5,603 nucleotides of DNA from Desulfobacteraceae bacterium. GTDB lineage: Bacteria > Desulfobacterota > DSM-4660 > Desulfatiglandales > HGW-15. Below, one piece after another: positions 1 through 5,603 of this stretch (within the stretch, counting starts at the first letter, position 1; each line of letters opens with the position of its first letter). The notes under the pieces were generated by a model, which was given only the letters and a program-made list of their open reading frames with translations, had not been told where the DNA came from and searched no databases. The position numbers and the translations under genes were made by a program. The stretch is taken from NCBI GenBank assembly GCA_003819975.1, contig RPPU01000329.1, forward strand, positions 1-5,603. Reading direction: 5' to 3'.

Positions 1-615
1 AGGATCGCCGTATACACCGATACCCTTTAAATCCGCCTGTTTCTTGCCTTCCAAATATAGCGCCCAGGTCTCGGCCGCCCCGCAGGAATCCGATCGGGTA
101 TAAACCTGTATTTTATCCGTGCTGTTTGTTCCCGCAATCACACCCCACGAAACGTTTTTGCTGTTTGTCCAGAGGTCCATAAAAATTTTCTTCTTAATGC
201 CCTGCTTTCCGATGACATCCACTGCCTTATTGTTTTCATTAAGGGTCGGAAAGACGGCATCCTTCACGACCGGCACATAAAAAGCGCCTTGTTTTACTTC
301 TTCCGGTTTGATCTCGCGCGATACCATGCCGATATCCACGAGACCTCCCAAGGCGTCGGCAATACCCTTGCCGGCGCCCCCGGCGGAAATGTCGATCCGC
401 ATATCGGGATTTATTTTGCTGTATTCTTCACCCCATTTGACCATCATGGGATAAAGCGCCCAGGCTCCGGAAACGCGTATGGTTCCCGCGGGTTTCAGAG
501 TACCGCCTTGGCTTTTTTGTTCATTTTCCGTTTTTTGACCGCACCCGAAAACAAACAATAATAGAATTGCCATAATAAAACGTTTATCAAATAAACTTGT
601 GTGACTGTTCCTCAT
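1..615 (-). CDS. PstS-like periplasmic substrate-binding lipoprotein, C-terminus missing
   Basis: This is the first 205 codons of a gene that runs off the low-coordinate edge. The product looks like a PBP-like (PstS/ModA-type) solute-binding protein that would capture an anion, probably phosphate, outside the inner membrane for an ABC importer. Visible signs: a basic n-region (KR at 11-12), a hydrophobic stretch at about 14-23 and a lipobox-like VFGC ending at Cys25, so it is likely a lipoprotein; a first strand with VSGAWALYPMM (48-58), matching the ligand-loop start of this fold; GGAGKGIADAL (79-89), resembling the GSGxGi turn of PstS; DIGMVSREIK (94-103), the family's 'D(I/F)gmsSR' segment; and RSDSCGAAETW (174-184), which sits where PstS has R-x-D-x-SGTT and carries Cys in place of the usual small residue. 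The start is fixed by an excellent Shine-Dalgarno 5 nt upstream; the internal Met15 has none. It is separated by 118 bp from the glycan genes and is probably not part of their pathway. Ligand is not determined; no Pho box was recognised upstream. Confidence 0.85.
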   Translation of the reverse strand, partial: MRNSHTSLFDKRFIMAILLLFVFGCGQKTENEQKSQGGTLKPAGTIRVSGAWALYPMMVKWGEEYSKINPDMRIDISAGGAGKGIADALGGLVDIGMVSREIKPEEVKQGAFYVPVVKDAVFPTLNENNKAVDVIGKQGIKKKIFMDLWTNSKNVSWGVIAGTNSTDKIQVYTRSDSCGAAETWALYLEGKKQADLKGIGVYGDP

Positions 616-620
616 TGCAA

Positions 621-630
621 CCTCCTCCCT
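621..630 (-). promoter_or_regulatory. Strong ribosome binding site of the PstS-like gene
   Basis: On the minus strand this reads AGGGAGGAGG, followed by TTGCA and the ATG at 615-613. It is a near-ideal Shine-Dalgarno match at 5 nt spacing and decides the start codon in favour of the upstream ATG over Met15. It suggests efficient translation and an independent translation unit. Confidence 0.85.
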
Positions 631-691
631 ATGAATAGGCGTAATAAAATGGCTTGAAGTCTTAAACATTCGAACGGAATCACCTGCTGAA

Positions 692-714
692 GGCGATGAT
701 TTTTTTCAATCGCC
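692..714 (-). other. Possible stem-loop between sulfotransferase and PstS-like gene
   Basis: A 6-bp inverted repeat (GGCGAT at 692-697 pairs with ATCGCC at 709-714) encloses an A-rich loop in the minus-strand transcript. It lies 20 nt past the sulfotransferase stop, where a terminator could be expected, but no U-tract follows the stem, so it is not a typical intrinsic terminator. It could be a transcript-end or processing hairpin or chance. The rest of the 118-bp gap is AT-rich; I could not find a convincing -35/-10 pair for the downstream gene. Confidence 0.3.
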
Positions 715-733
715 GGATGAAACAATAATAATC

Positions 734-1651
734 CTACACTGGATACTGATAAATCGTCAGGTCTTTGCCTGCTAACTTACATAGCCTCCGGTTGCCGGGA
801 CGGTAATCGTTTTTGATCTTTTCTTCATTGGGGAGCCGGATGGGAGAATAGGCGAACAATTTGTAATAAATGTATTTATCCATGACATTTTGCAGCCAAT
901 ATCTTTTATTGAACAACTTCTCCGAAGGATCCGGCAAAAGACCGTTTGGATTGAATTTGGTTTTTTGAATGCGGTTAAAGCCCCTGGCAAGCAGCAGTGA
1001 AAGCGGTGAATACGACCGGTTTATTTTACGGTCATGGAAATCCTTGTCGAAATATATCTTTTTTACACCCATAAACGCGCTTAGTTCCTCGACAAATGTG
1101 TCGGGATATCGTTCAAATTCTTCATAAATTCCCAGATAAATATTTTCCTGCCCGAACAGTTGCATATAATATTCAATAATGGTTGCATATTTCAGATGTT
1201 CTAAAAGATCTTTTCCCGCGATCTTCTCGTCATCCAAAAATCCTTTGAAACTCAGATAGCCTCCCTCGTGGACATATTGTCGGTAAATCGACTTCAACAT
1301 ATCGATTTGATTTCTAACGATCAGGATGATTTTTAATCCCTTGAATACTTGGCTCATCCTCAAGGCAATCCGCTTCGAATCAAAACATCCGCGCCACAGC
1401 TGCCCGCTCAGGTTTTCTTCGGAATAGAGATTGATTTTACCGTTGGTATTTTTTAGCGTTCTTTCGACGAGTCCCGTCGCATGCTGAATGTTCCATTGAT
1501 TTTCGTCTGCTTTCATCACATAATGAAATACATCCATTTCTTTATCGATTCGATTCAAGTAATGGATTTCGGGGTGCGTCGGAAAATAGCATGTCTGCAG
1601 CCAAGTGCTGCCGGTCTTATGAAGGCCGATGTGCACGACCAGTTTAGGCAT
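734..1651 (-). CDS. PAPS-dependent sulfotransferase of a glycan locus
   Basis: A complete 305-residue protein of the bacterial sulfotransferase family, which transfers sulfate from PAPS to a hydroxyl or amine of an acceptor. The 5'-phosphosulfate loop is at the extreme N-terminus: VHIGLHKTGSTWLQ (6-19), with Lys12, Thr13, Gly14, Ser15 and Thr16 in the P-loop-like position. The 3'-phosphate site is IVRNQIDMLKSIYRQY (111-126), with Arg113 and Ser121 as the expected ligands. The C-terminus (about 282-305, RPGNRRL, then LTIYQYPV) matches the usual 'SNrrLaelxGxDLxxYgYP' ending, so the protein is full length for soluble bacterial members (about 280-320). No signal peptide or membrane segment is seen, so it should act in the cytoplasm. 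Its start overlaps the flippase 3' end by 8 bp (ATGCCTAA) with a purine-rich AAGAGA about 7 nt upstream, implying translational coupling. In this context the acceptor is probably a sugar of the exported polysaccharide; the exact acceptor cannot be read from the sequence. Confidence 0.9.
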   Translation of the reverse strand: MPKLVVHIGLHKTGSTWLQTCYFPTHPEIHYLNRIDKEMDVFHYVMKADENQWNIQHATGLVERTLKNTNGKINLYSEENLSGQLWRGCFDSKRIALRMSQVFKGLKIILIVRNQIDMLKSIYRQYVHEGGYLSFKGFLDDEKIAGKDLLEHLKYATIIEYYMQLFGQENIYLGIYEEFERYPDTFVEELSAFMGVKKIYFDKDFHDRKINRSYSPLSLLLARGFNRIQKTKFNPNGLLPDPSEKLFNKRYWLQNVMDKYIYYKLFAYSPIRLPNEEKIKNDYRPGNRRLCKLAGKDLTIYQYPV

Positions 1652-3104
1652 TTGTCATTCTCTTCAATACATTTTTAAATTTAGTCCAGGATAACGGCAA
1701 AAATATCAGGACGGCGATTAGACATTGAATCCCCATGTAATCATAGCGCGTGACAACATTGAAACGGGTCGTATGGCCGGATATAAACGTAACAATAGTC
1801 ATAAGAATTAAAAACGGGGCAAATAGTCTTATGCTTATTAAAACCGCCTCTTTCAATGGCGTCTGGTATACAAGCAATGCGGCCATGAGCGTAACAAACG
1901 ATCCGATATATTGCGAAAGACACATGGCAATGACGATATTCGTGATGGTCATCCGGTTCAAATAAGAAAGCAAAAATATGAGTGACAGAATTAATATGAC
2001 ATTCATAAGATTAAAATAAAAAAGATACTTTTGATTATTGGAAGCAACAATAAACGGAGAGGTGAACATCGCGATACATACCGGCAGGATGCCCCAGCAC
2101 ATAATACGCGCGATCGAAATGCTTGCAATATATTGCGGAAATACATATCCGATAAGCGGTTCAATCAATATGAAAAGCAAAACGACGATGACCGGAATCA
2201 CGTAAGCCGCCAACCCGTTGATCAACAATAAATCCTTCTTCATGGGCAAACAATTGTTCGCATGCCGTCCAGCCTTTTGGAGAATAAAAGGACGCATCAC
2301 ATATACCGTAGGCTCCATGGCCGCCTTTAAAAATCCGATTAAAAACAGTGCGAAAGAGTATTGTCCCAGTATTTTCAGATCAAAATAGCTTAAGATAACA
2401 AGCCGGTCAAAGGTGTTAAAAACCATCCCCAGACCTTGCATACCTAAAAACGGCCAACCCACGGCCAAAAGCGCTAAAATCATTTTTCCATCAATGGCTA
2501 TCTTTATTGATTTTATGAACTTTATAAATACATAGACAATAAAAGGGCAAAAAGATAAAAGCAGCGCCACAATCAGTCCTTTAAAGGAGAAATAATAAGT
2601 CAGGGGTACGGCCAAGGCGGTAAAAAGAGTCCAATAAAGACCCCGGCCTATGGAAAGCATTTTGAAGTCTTTGATATTGCGAAGATAAAGAATATAAAAC
2701 TCCCAGATCTGACTCAACACGATGATGACGGCTAAGATACGAAAACTGAAAGCAAATTCTTTTGAATTCGAAATGGTACGCACAAAAAACGACAGACCCA
2801 GCAACACCATGCCGCAAAGAATAGATAATGCGCTCACCGCCGTAAAGACATTACTCTTTATTGCTTCCGCATGATTTTTATCTCCTTTTCCGAGATAATA
2901 TGGATAATCCCTGTCAAACGCCGACAAAAGGCCCAGATGGGACAAATTGGCATACGATTGCGCAAGGGTAAACGTATTCCAGGCTCCATAAAGCGCCGGG
3001 CCGAGCAGATTGGCGATCACGCCCCCGCGAAACAAACCCAGGATGATGTTCAGGGAATTGCTTGAAAAATAATATAAATTGGAGATGATGAATTTTTTGA
3101 TCAC
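1644..3104 (-). CDS. Wzx-like polysaccharide flippase (MOP superfamily)
   Basis: A 486-residue integral membrane protein with about 12-14 hydrophobic segments spread over the full length (for example near 10-30, 87-108, 118-140, 157-197, 208-228, 246-265, 294-325, 333-355, 362-381, 385-412, 420-442 and 455-472). Family signs are an N-terminal helix followed by RGGVIANLLGPALYGAWNTF (26-45), resembling the 'lGpexyGiw' motif of Wzx/RfbX-type exporters, and a mid-protein TFDRLVILSYFDLKILGQYS (231-250), which matches the conserved 'D(R/K)xxIgxxlxxxxxGxYs' segment after TM7. Length fits Wzx (about 420-500). The expected role is to flip undecaprenyl-linked oligosaccharide from cytoplasmic to periplasmic face. 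The start is GTG, 9 nt after the radical SAM stop, with only a weak GAGA-type ribosome site, so translation probably depends on the upstream gene. Which sugar unit it carries is inferred from neighbours, not from the protein. Confidence 0.92.
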   Translation of the reverse strand: MIKKFIISNLYYFSSNSLNIILGLFRGGVIANLLGPALYGAWNTFTLAQSYANLSHLGLLSAFDRDYPYYLGKGDKNHAEAIKSNVFTAVSALSILCGMVLLGLSFFVRTISNSKEFAFSFRILAVIIVLSQIWEFYILYLRNIKDFKMLSIGRGLYWTLFTALAVPLTYYFSFKGLIVALLLSFCPFIVYVFIKFIKSIKIAIDGKMILALLAVGWPFLGMQGLGMVFNTFDRLVILSYFDLKILGQYSFALFLIGFLKAAMEPTVYVMRPFILQKAGRHANNCLPMKKDLLLINGLAAYVIPVIVVLLFILIEPLIGYVFPQYIASISIARIMCWGILPVCIAMFTSPFIVASNNQKYLFYFNLMNVILILSLIFLLSYLNRMTITNIVIAMCLSQYIGSFVTLMAALLVYQTPLKEAVLISIRLFAPFLILMTIVTFISGHTTRFNVVTRYDYMGIQCLIAVLIFLPLSWTKFKNVLKRMTNA

Positions 3105-3112
3105 GACTTATC

Positions 3113-4117
3113 TCACAAATACTCCCGGCCCGCCAATTCCATGATCTTTTCGGATTGGGCCGCCTTGACGCCGCGGTTGTTCGCATCGCAGTTGGCGCAT
3201 ATGGGAATCTTAAAAAATTCCCGTTTTCGGTGAATATTCCGTATCTTTGCATAGGCCGCCCCATGCCATATGTCCAGGATGGATTGATCCCGAAGATTTC
3301 CCACCCGGATGGTGCCGTTCAGATCCGAACAACAGACCGAGACCTGTAAATCTTGAAAAATCAACATGCGGTCGAACAACTCGATGCAAGGCATCCTTTT
3401 GTCTTTATTGTTGGTGCCGGCCGGGTTCATATCGGGCCGATTGGTCACACCCAGGATTCTTAATTTATCGGCGCAATGACTCCACATTTTCTTAATGAGA
3501 TCAATTTCGTTCTCCGTTTCCTTCAGGAATAGACTCTGAATGACAATGAACGGTTTTTTTCTCCCTTTAGCGTCTCTGAGCCGGATGAACCGTTGAATAT
3601 TCGCCAGGCATTTTTCAAAGTTCGCTCCTCGTCTGACTGTTTCGTAACTTTTCTTTGTTGCGCCGTCGAACGAGAAAACAATCTGGTCGATTCCTGAATC
3701 CAACAAGCGTCTCGAAAGTTCTTCATTGAACAGCGTCCCGTTGGTGGTAAAGTCGATGAACGGTATACCGTGTTTTTTGGCGTAAATGATCATCTCGGGC
3801 AGTTCCGGATTCAGCGTCGGCTCGCCGAACCGGTTTAATTTGATATGGCCGACCCCGATGGAGACCGCTTCATCAATAATTTTTTTGTAGGCCGCAAATG
3901 CCATGTCTCCGTCTTTTCTTCTTAAGATCTCGCGATCGCACATCTTGCATTTCAGGTTGCAGCGGTTGGTCACTTCGATCAAAAGCACGGGCGGCACCGC
4001 AGGAGTCTCCGGCCCCTTTATAGCCTTTTTGGCCTCTCGGACTGAAGCCTGAACGGCCGACAGCCATCCATCTTTGCAAATTTTCCGTTTTAGAATATCG
4101 ACTTTGGTTTTTATCAT
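3113..4117 (-). CDS. Radical SAM/SPASM-domain protein of a glycan locus
   Basis: A 334-residue radical SAM enzyme. The [4Fe-4S]-SAM motif CNLKCKMC (Cys53, Cys57, Cys60) follows a beta strand LLIEVTNR (45-52). The glycine-rich SAM-contact segment is GEPTLNP (98-104), then TTNGTLF (124-130) and FSFDGATKKSYETVRRG (148-164), the usual SPASM-type layout. The C-terminal part has a SPASM-like cysteine set: Cys244 (MPCIELF), the pair Cys262-Cys263 (VSVCCSD) with GTIRVGNLRD and 'ILDIWHG' (280-286) between, then CANC (307-310), consistent with an auxiliary iron-sulfur cluster. About 50 residues precede the core, without a recognised domain. It begins 22 nt after the amidotransferase stop with a weak AGG-containing ribosome site, and its stop is followed 9 nt later by the flippase start. 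Radical SAM/SPASM proteins occur in surface-glycan clusters, but their reactions are mostly unproven; the substrate here is unknown. No short precursor-peptide gene is visible next to it, which argues against a peptide-maturation role. Confidence 0.9.
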   Translation of the reverse strand: MIKTKVDILKRKICKDGWLSAVQASVREAKKAIKGPETPAVPPVLLIEVTNRCNLKCKMCDREILRRKDGDMAFAAYKKIIDEAVSIGVGHIKLNRFGEPTLNPELPEMIIYAKKHGIPFIDFTTNGTLFNEELSRRLLDSGIDQIVFSFDGATKKSYETVRRGANFEKCLANIQRFIRLRDAKGRKKPFIVIQSLFLKETENEIDLIKKMWSHCADKLRILGVTNRPDMNPAGTNNKDKRMPCIELFDRMLIFQDLQVSVCCSDLNGTIRVGNLRDQSILDIWHGAAYAKIRNIHRKREFFKIPICANCDANNRGVKAAQSEKIMELAGREYL

Positions 4118-4139
4118 AATGGATACCTAAAAATATCGT

Positions 4140-5246
4140 TTATATTAAATCGACCTTCAACCGCCATTCTCCCTTGGCTTGATGCCAGATTTCACGGTTC
4201 CGGTATGATTCCACCGTGTCCCAAAATTGCGCATCGCTGATTTGATGAAATTCTAAAAATTCCTTTAAGTACTCTCCCGGAAATTCATACTGTTTGGCGT
4301 TGACCCGTTCCACCGCTTCGGCGCGCGACATTCTTCCGTTCCAGATTTGATAACAGCACTGATCGGTCGGCCGCCAGAAGCCGAACTTGAGGAATTTGAA
4401 CCAAATATTGATCTCGCAGAGTTTTTCATCGATATTGTCGTAATCCAGAATGTTTCCGGAAAGCGGACCGCGGACCCGCCCCTGAAAACCGTGCTGCTTG
4501 GCGGTTTCATAATGCTTTTTGCCGTCCCAATTGTAATAGTAGCCCAGGTAGACGCTTTTTAGCTTTCGGCTTTTCATTTCTTCAATCGCGGGATGCCGGT
4601 AAAAATAGGTGTTGTGCGGTTTCACGATTTCATCGTAAAAATCCTCTACAGTCTTGGATTTGATCAGATCGTTTTTGATGAGATTCTCCGCCGAAGCAGT
4701 CCGCTTATCCGAAGTCGCTCCGCCGAATTCAACCGCGATGTCTTCGCCCCATATCACCAGCGGTACCTGATACATATAAGCCGCCTGAGCCACCCCCGCA
4801 AAAACGCTGCAATGATCGGTCCAGTTAGGCTCGCCCATGGTAAAAAAAGCCCGAGTGCGGATGCGCTTGAAGACGCTTGGCTTGAGCGCGATTTTGATCA
4901 GATCGATATGATAGGTTGAGACGATGTTGTTGAGATTGGCGATGCCTTCTTTTGTCTGCAGATGGGGAACGACGCAGACCGCCAGCACATTCATCTTATG
5001 AACCGCCTTCATCATCCAAACCTGATAATGGCTGTCCTTACCGCCGCTGACCGGAACCAGGCAGTCATATCCGTTTCCATTGCTGCCCCGCAGGCGGTCG
5101 CACAATGCGCTGAACTCCTCGGCCCGCGCTTCCCAGTCGATTTGTTTTTTCTTTTCCACGGACCGGCAGGCACTGCAAACGCCCTGCGGGTCTAAAAAAA
5201 TCCCGGGTTTTGTATCCGGCATCACGCATCGGGTGCAATATCTCAT
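4140..5246 (-). CDS. N-acetyl sugar amidotransferase, WbpG/PseA-type
   Basis: A complete 368-residue protein of the N-acetyl sugar amidotransferase family (WbpG, WbuX, PseA). In known systems it uses ATP and ammonia delivered by HisH- and HisF-like partners to convert a nucleotide-sugar N-acetyl or acid group to an acetamidino or amide form. Visible signs: an N-terminal zinc-ribbon-like module with C4-x2-C7 (YCTRCVMPDTKPGI) and C24-x2-C27 (GVCSAC); the PP-loop ATP site VPVSGGKDSHYQVW (64-77); VIWGEDIAVEFGG (164-176); LGYYYNWDGKKHYETAKQHGF (234-254); and NGRMSRAEAVERV (303-315), followed by FPGEYLKEFLEF and the C-terminal 'FWDTVESYRN' plus GEWRLK (359-364). The family tail usually ends just after 'GEW+LK', as here, so it is full length. 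It starts in an ATGA overlap with the upstream gene and has a strong Shine-Dalgarno. Compared with relatives, the segment TDQCCYQIW (294-302) replaces a family stretch near 'SDA..EIR' and carries an uncommon Cys-Cys pair. HisH/HisF partners are not in the window. The exact sugar is inferred, not shown. Confidence 0.92.
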   Translation of the reverse strand: MRYCTRCVMPDTKPGIFLDPQGVCSACRSVEKKKQIDWEARAEEFSALCDRLRGSNGNGYDCLVPVSGGKDSHYQVWMMKAVHKMNVLAVCVVPHLQTKEGIANLNNIVSTYHIDLIKIALKPSVFKRIRTRAFFTMGEPNWTDHCSVFAGVAQAAYMYQVPLVIWGEDIAVEFGGATSDKRTASAENLIKNDLIKSKTVEDFYDEIVKPHNTYFYRHPAIEEMKSRKLKSVYLGYYYNWDGKKHYETAKQHGFQGRVRGPLSGNILDYDNIDEKLCEINIWFKFLKFGFWRPTDQCCYQIWNGRMSRAEAVERVNAKQYEFPGEYLKEFLEFHQISDAQFWDTVESYRNREIWHQAKGEWRLKVDLI

Positions 5247-5603
5247 GAGTCCTTCTCCTCCGGATTATCATCGATCGCCCGGCTGTTATACTTATCGATA
5301 TACCCTCGGCCCATTAAGATGTATTCGTTTTCCGGTGCGTCCGGCTCCCGGGAAGGGGTTACGATAAACCGGCATTCTTCTATTTTTTTGAGACGCACCT
5401 CATCGATACCGGCTTCATTACGATGATTCAGAACCGAATCCAAAAGAGTCCATTCGCCGTTTTTCTTCTTGCTCCAAATCCGGGGGTCGCGCCACGGATC
5501 AATGCACGCATGGAATTCTTCTTCGGTCATGCCCGCCCACCGAAGAAAAAGATCCAGATCCGCTGGCCGGATCGGGTCGTATTGCCTTACGTACTCGACT
5601 CCC
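5243..5603 (-). CDS. C-terminus of a second WbpG-like amidotransferase, extended tail, start outside window
   Basis: The reading frame is open to the high-coordinate edge (119 codons plus TGA are inside), so the gene's real start lies beyond 5603. The Met at 5530 is internal: 24 in-frame codons upstream of it, from EYVRQYDPIRPADLDLFLRW onward, already match the family. The visible part 'GVEYVRQYDP...LDLFLRWAGMTEEEFHACIDPWRDPRIW' with NGEW after it corresponds to the C-terminal helix bundle of N-acetyl sugar amidotransferases and is clearly similar to the end of the downstream gene (FHQISDAQFWDTVESYRNREIW and GEW). After NGEW it has about 65 extra residues, with CRFIVTPSREPDAPENEY and ILMGRGYIDKYNS, which the downstream copy lacks. 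It is translationally coupled by ATGA to the full copy. The most likely reading is a tandem paralogue; a fused or split variant cannot be excluded without the upstream sequence. Confidence 0.75.
   Translation of the reverse strand, partial: GVEYVRQYDPIRPADLDLFLRWAGMTEEEFHACIDPWRDPRIWSKKKNGEWTLLDSVLNHRNEAGIDEVRLKKIEECRFIVTPSREPDAPENEYILMGRGYIDKYNSRAIDDNPEEKDS
5251..5260 (-). promoter_or_regulatory. Ribosome binding site of the amidotransferase gene
   Basis: The minus strand reads GAGGAGAAGG followed by ACTC and the ATG at 5246-5244. It lies inside the last codons of the preceding gene. Together with the ATGA stop/start overlap it supports this start and a tightly coupled operon. Confidence 0.75.

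Noticed and set aside
289..561. 90-residue plus-strand frame
   Set aside because: It is antisense to the PstS-like gene, which has a lipobox, fold motifs and a strong Shine-Dalgarno. The plus-strand product shows no family signature and no ribosome site.
616..691. Promoter or Pho box for the PstS-like gene
   Set aside because: The AT-rich stretch has TATTAC- and TTTTAT-like hexamers, but none paired with a credible -35 at 16-18 bp and no direct CTGTCAT-type repeats.
2914..3264. 116-residue minus-strand frame across the radical SAM/flippase junction
   Set aside because: It overlaps both genes in another frame, and the product (repeats of Arg/Pro/Ser, no motifs) looks like a shadow; both overlapped frames have clear domain evidence.
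4593..4919. 108-residue plus-strand frame
   Set aside because: It lies entirely antisense to the amidotransferase gene and has no recognisable motif.
5080..5367. 95-residue plus-strand frame
   Set aside because: It is antisense to the start of the amidotransferase and the end of the upstream gene, whose ATGA overlap and protein motifs settle the coding strand.
5243..5530. Separate small 95-residue gene starting at Met 5530
   Set aside because: The frame is open upstream to the edge, and the residues before the Met continue the family alignment, so this Met is internal and not a start.

Overview
The window carries part of a cell-surface polysaccharide biosynthesis locus. Every supported gene is on the minus strand, so the genes are transcribed from high to low coordinates. 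Strong purine-rich Shine-Dalgarno sites, a diderm-style glycan gene set (WbpG-like amidotransferase, Wzx-like flippase) and a lipoprotein-type substrate-binding protein suggest a bacterium, most likely Gram-negative. I cannot name the phylum from sequence alone.

Layout in transcription order: (1) 5603-5243, the 3' end of a gene whose product resembles the C-terminus of WbpG-type N-acetyl sugar amidotransferases, with an unusual tail of about 65 residues. (2) 5246-4140, a complete WbpG/PseA-like N-acetyl sugar amidotransferase with a PP-loop SGGKDS motif and two CxxC pairs, coupled to gene 1 by an ATGA overlap. (3) 4117-3113, a radical SAM protein with CX3CX2C and a SPASM-like C-terminal cysteine cluster. 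(4) 3104-1644, a Wzx-like flippase that starts with GTG. (5) 1651-734, a PAPS-dependent sulfotransferase that overlaps the flippase by 8 bp. (6) After a 118-bp gap, 615-1, the N-terminal part of a PstS-like periplasmic substrate-binding lipoprotein with a very strong ribosome binding site, cut by the window edge.

Genes 1-5 are packed with overlaps or gaps of at most 22 bp and look like one operon. A reasonable reading is that the amidotransferase(s) build an amidated or acetamidino N-acetyl sugar, the radical SAM enzyme makes a further uncharacterised modification, the flippase exports the lipid-linked glycan and the sulfotransferase adds sulfate. The HisH-like glutaminase and HisF-like partner normally needed by WbpG are not in the window. 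The PstS-like gene looks like a separate unit unrelated to glycan synthesis. I see no RNA genes, insertion sequences, CRISPR arrays or attachment sites, and no stretch over 300 bases lacks a gene.
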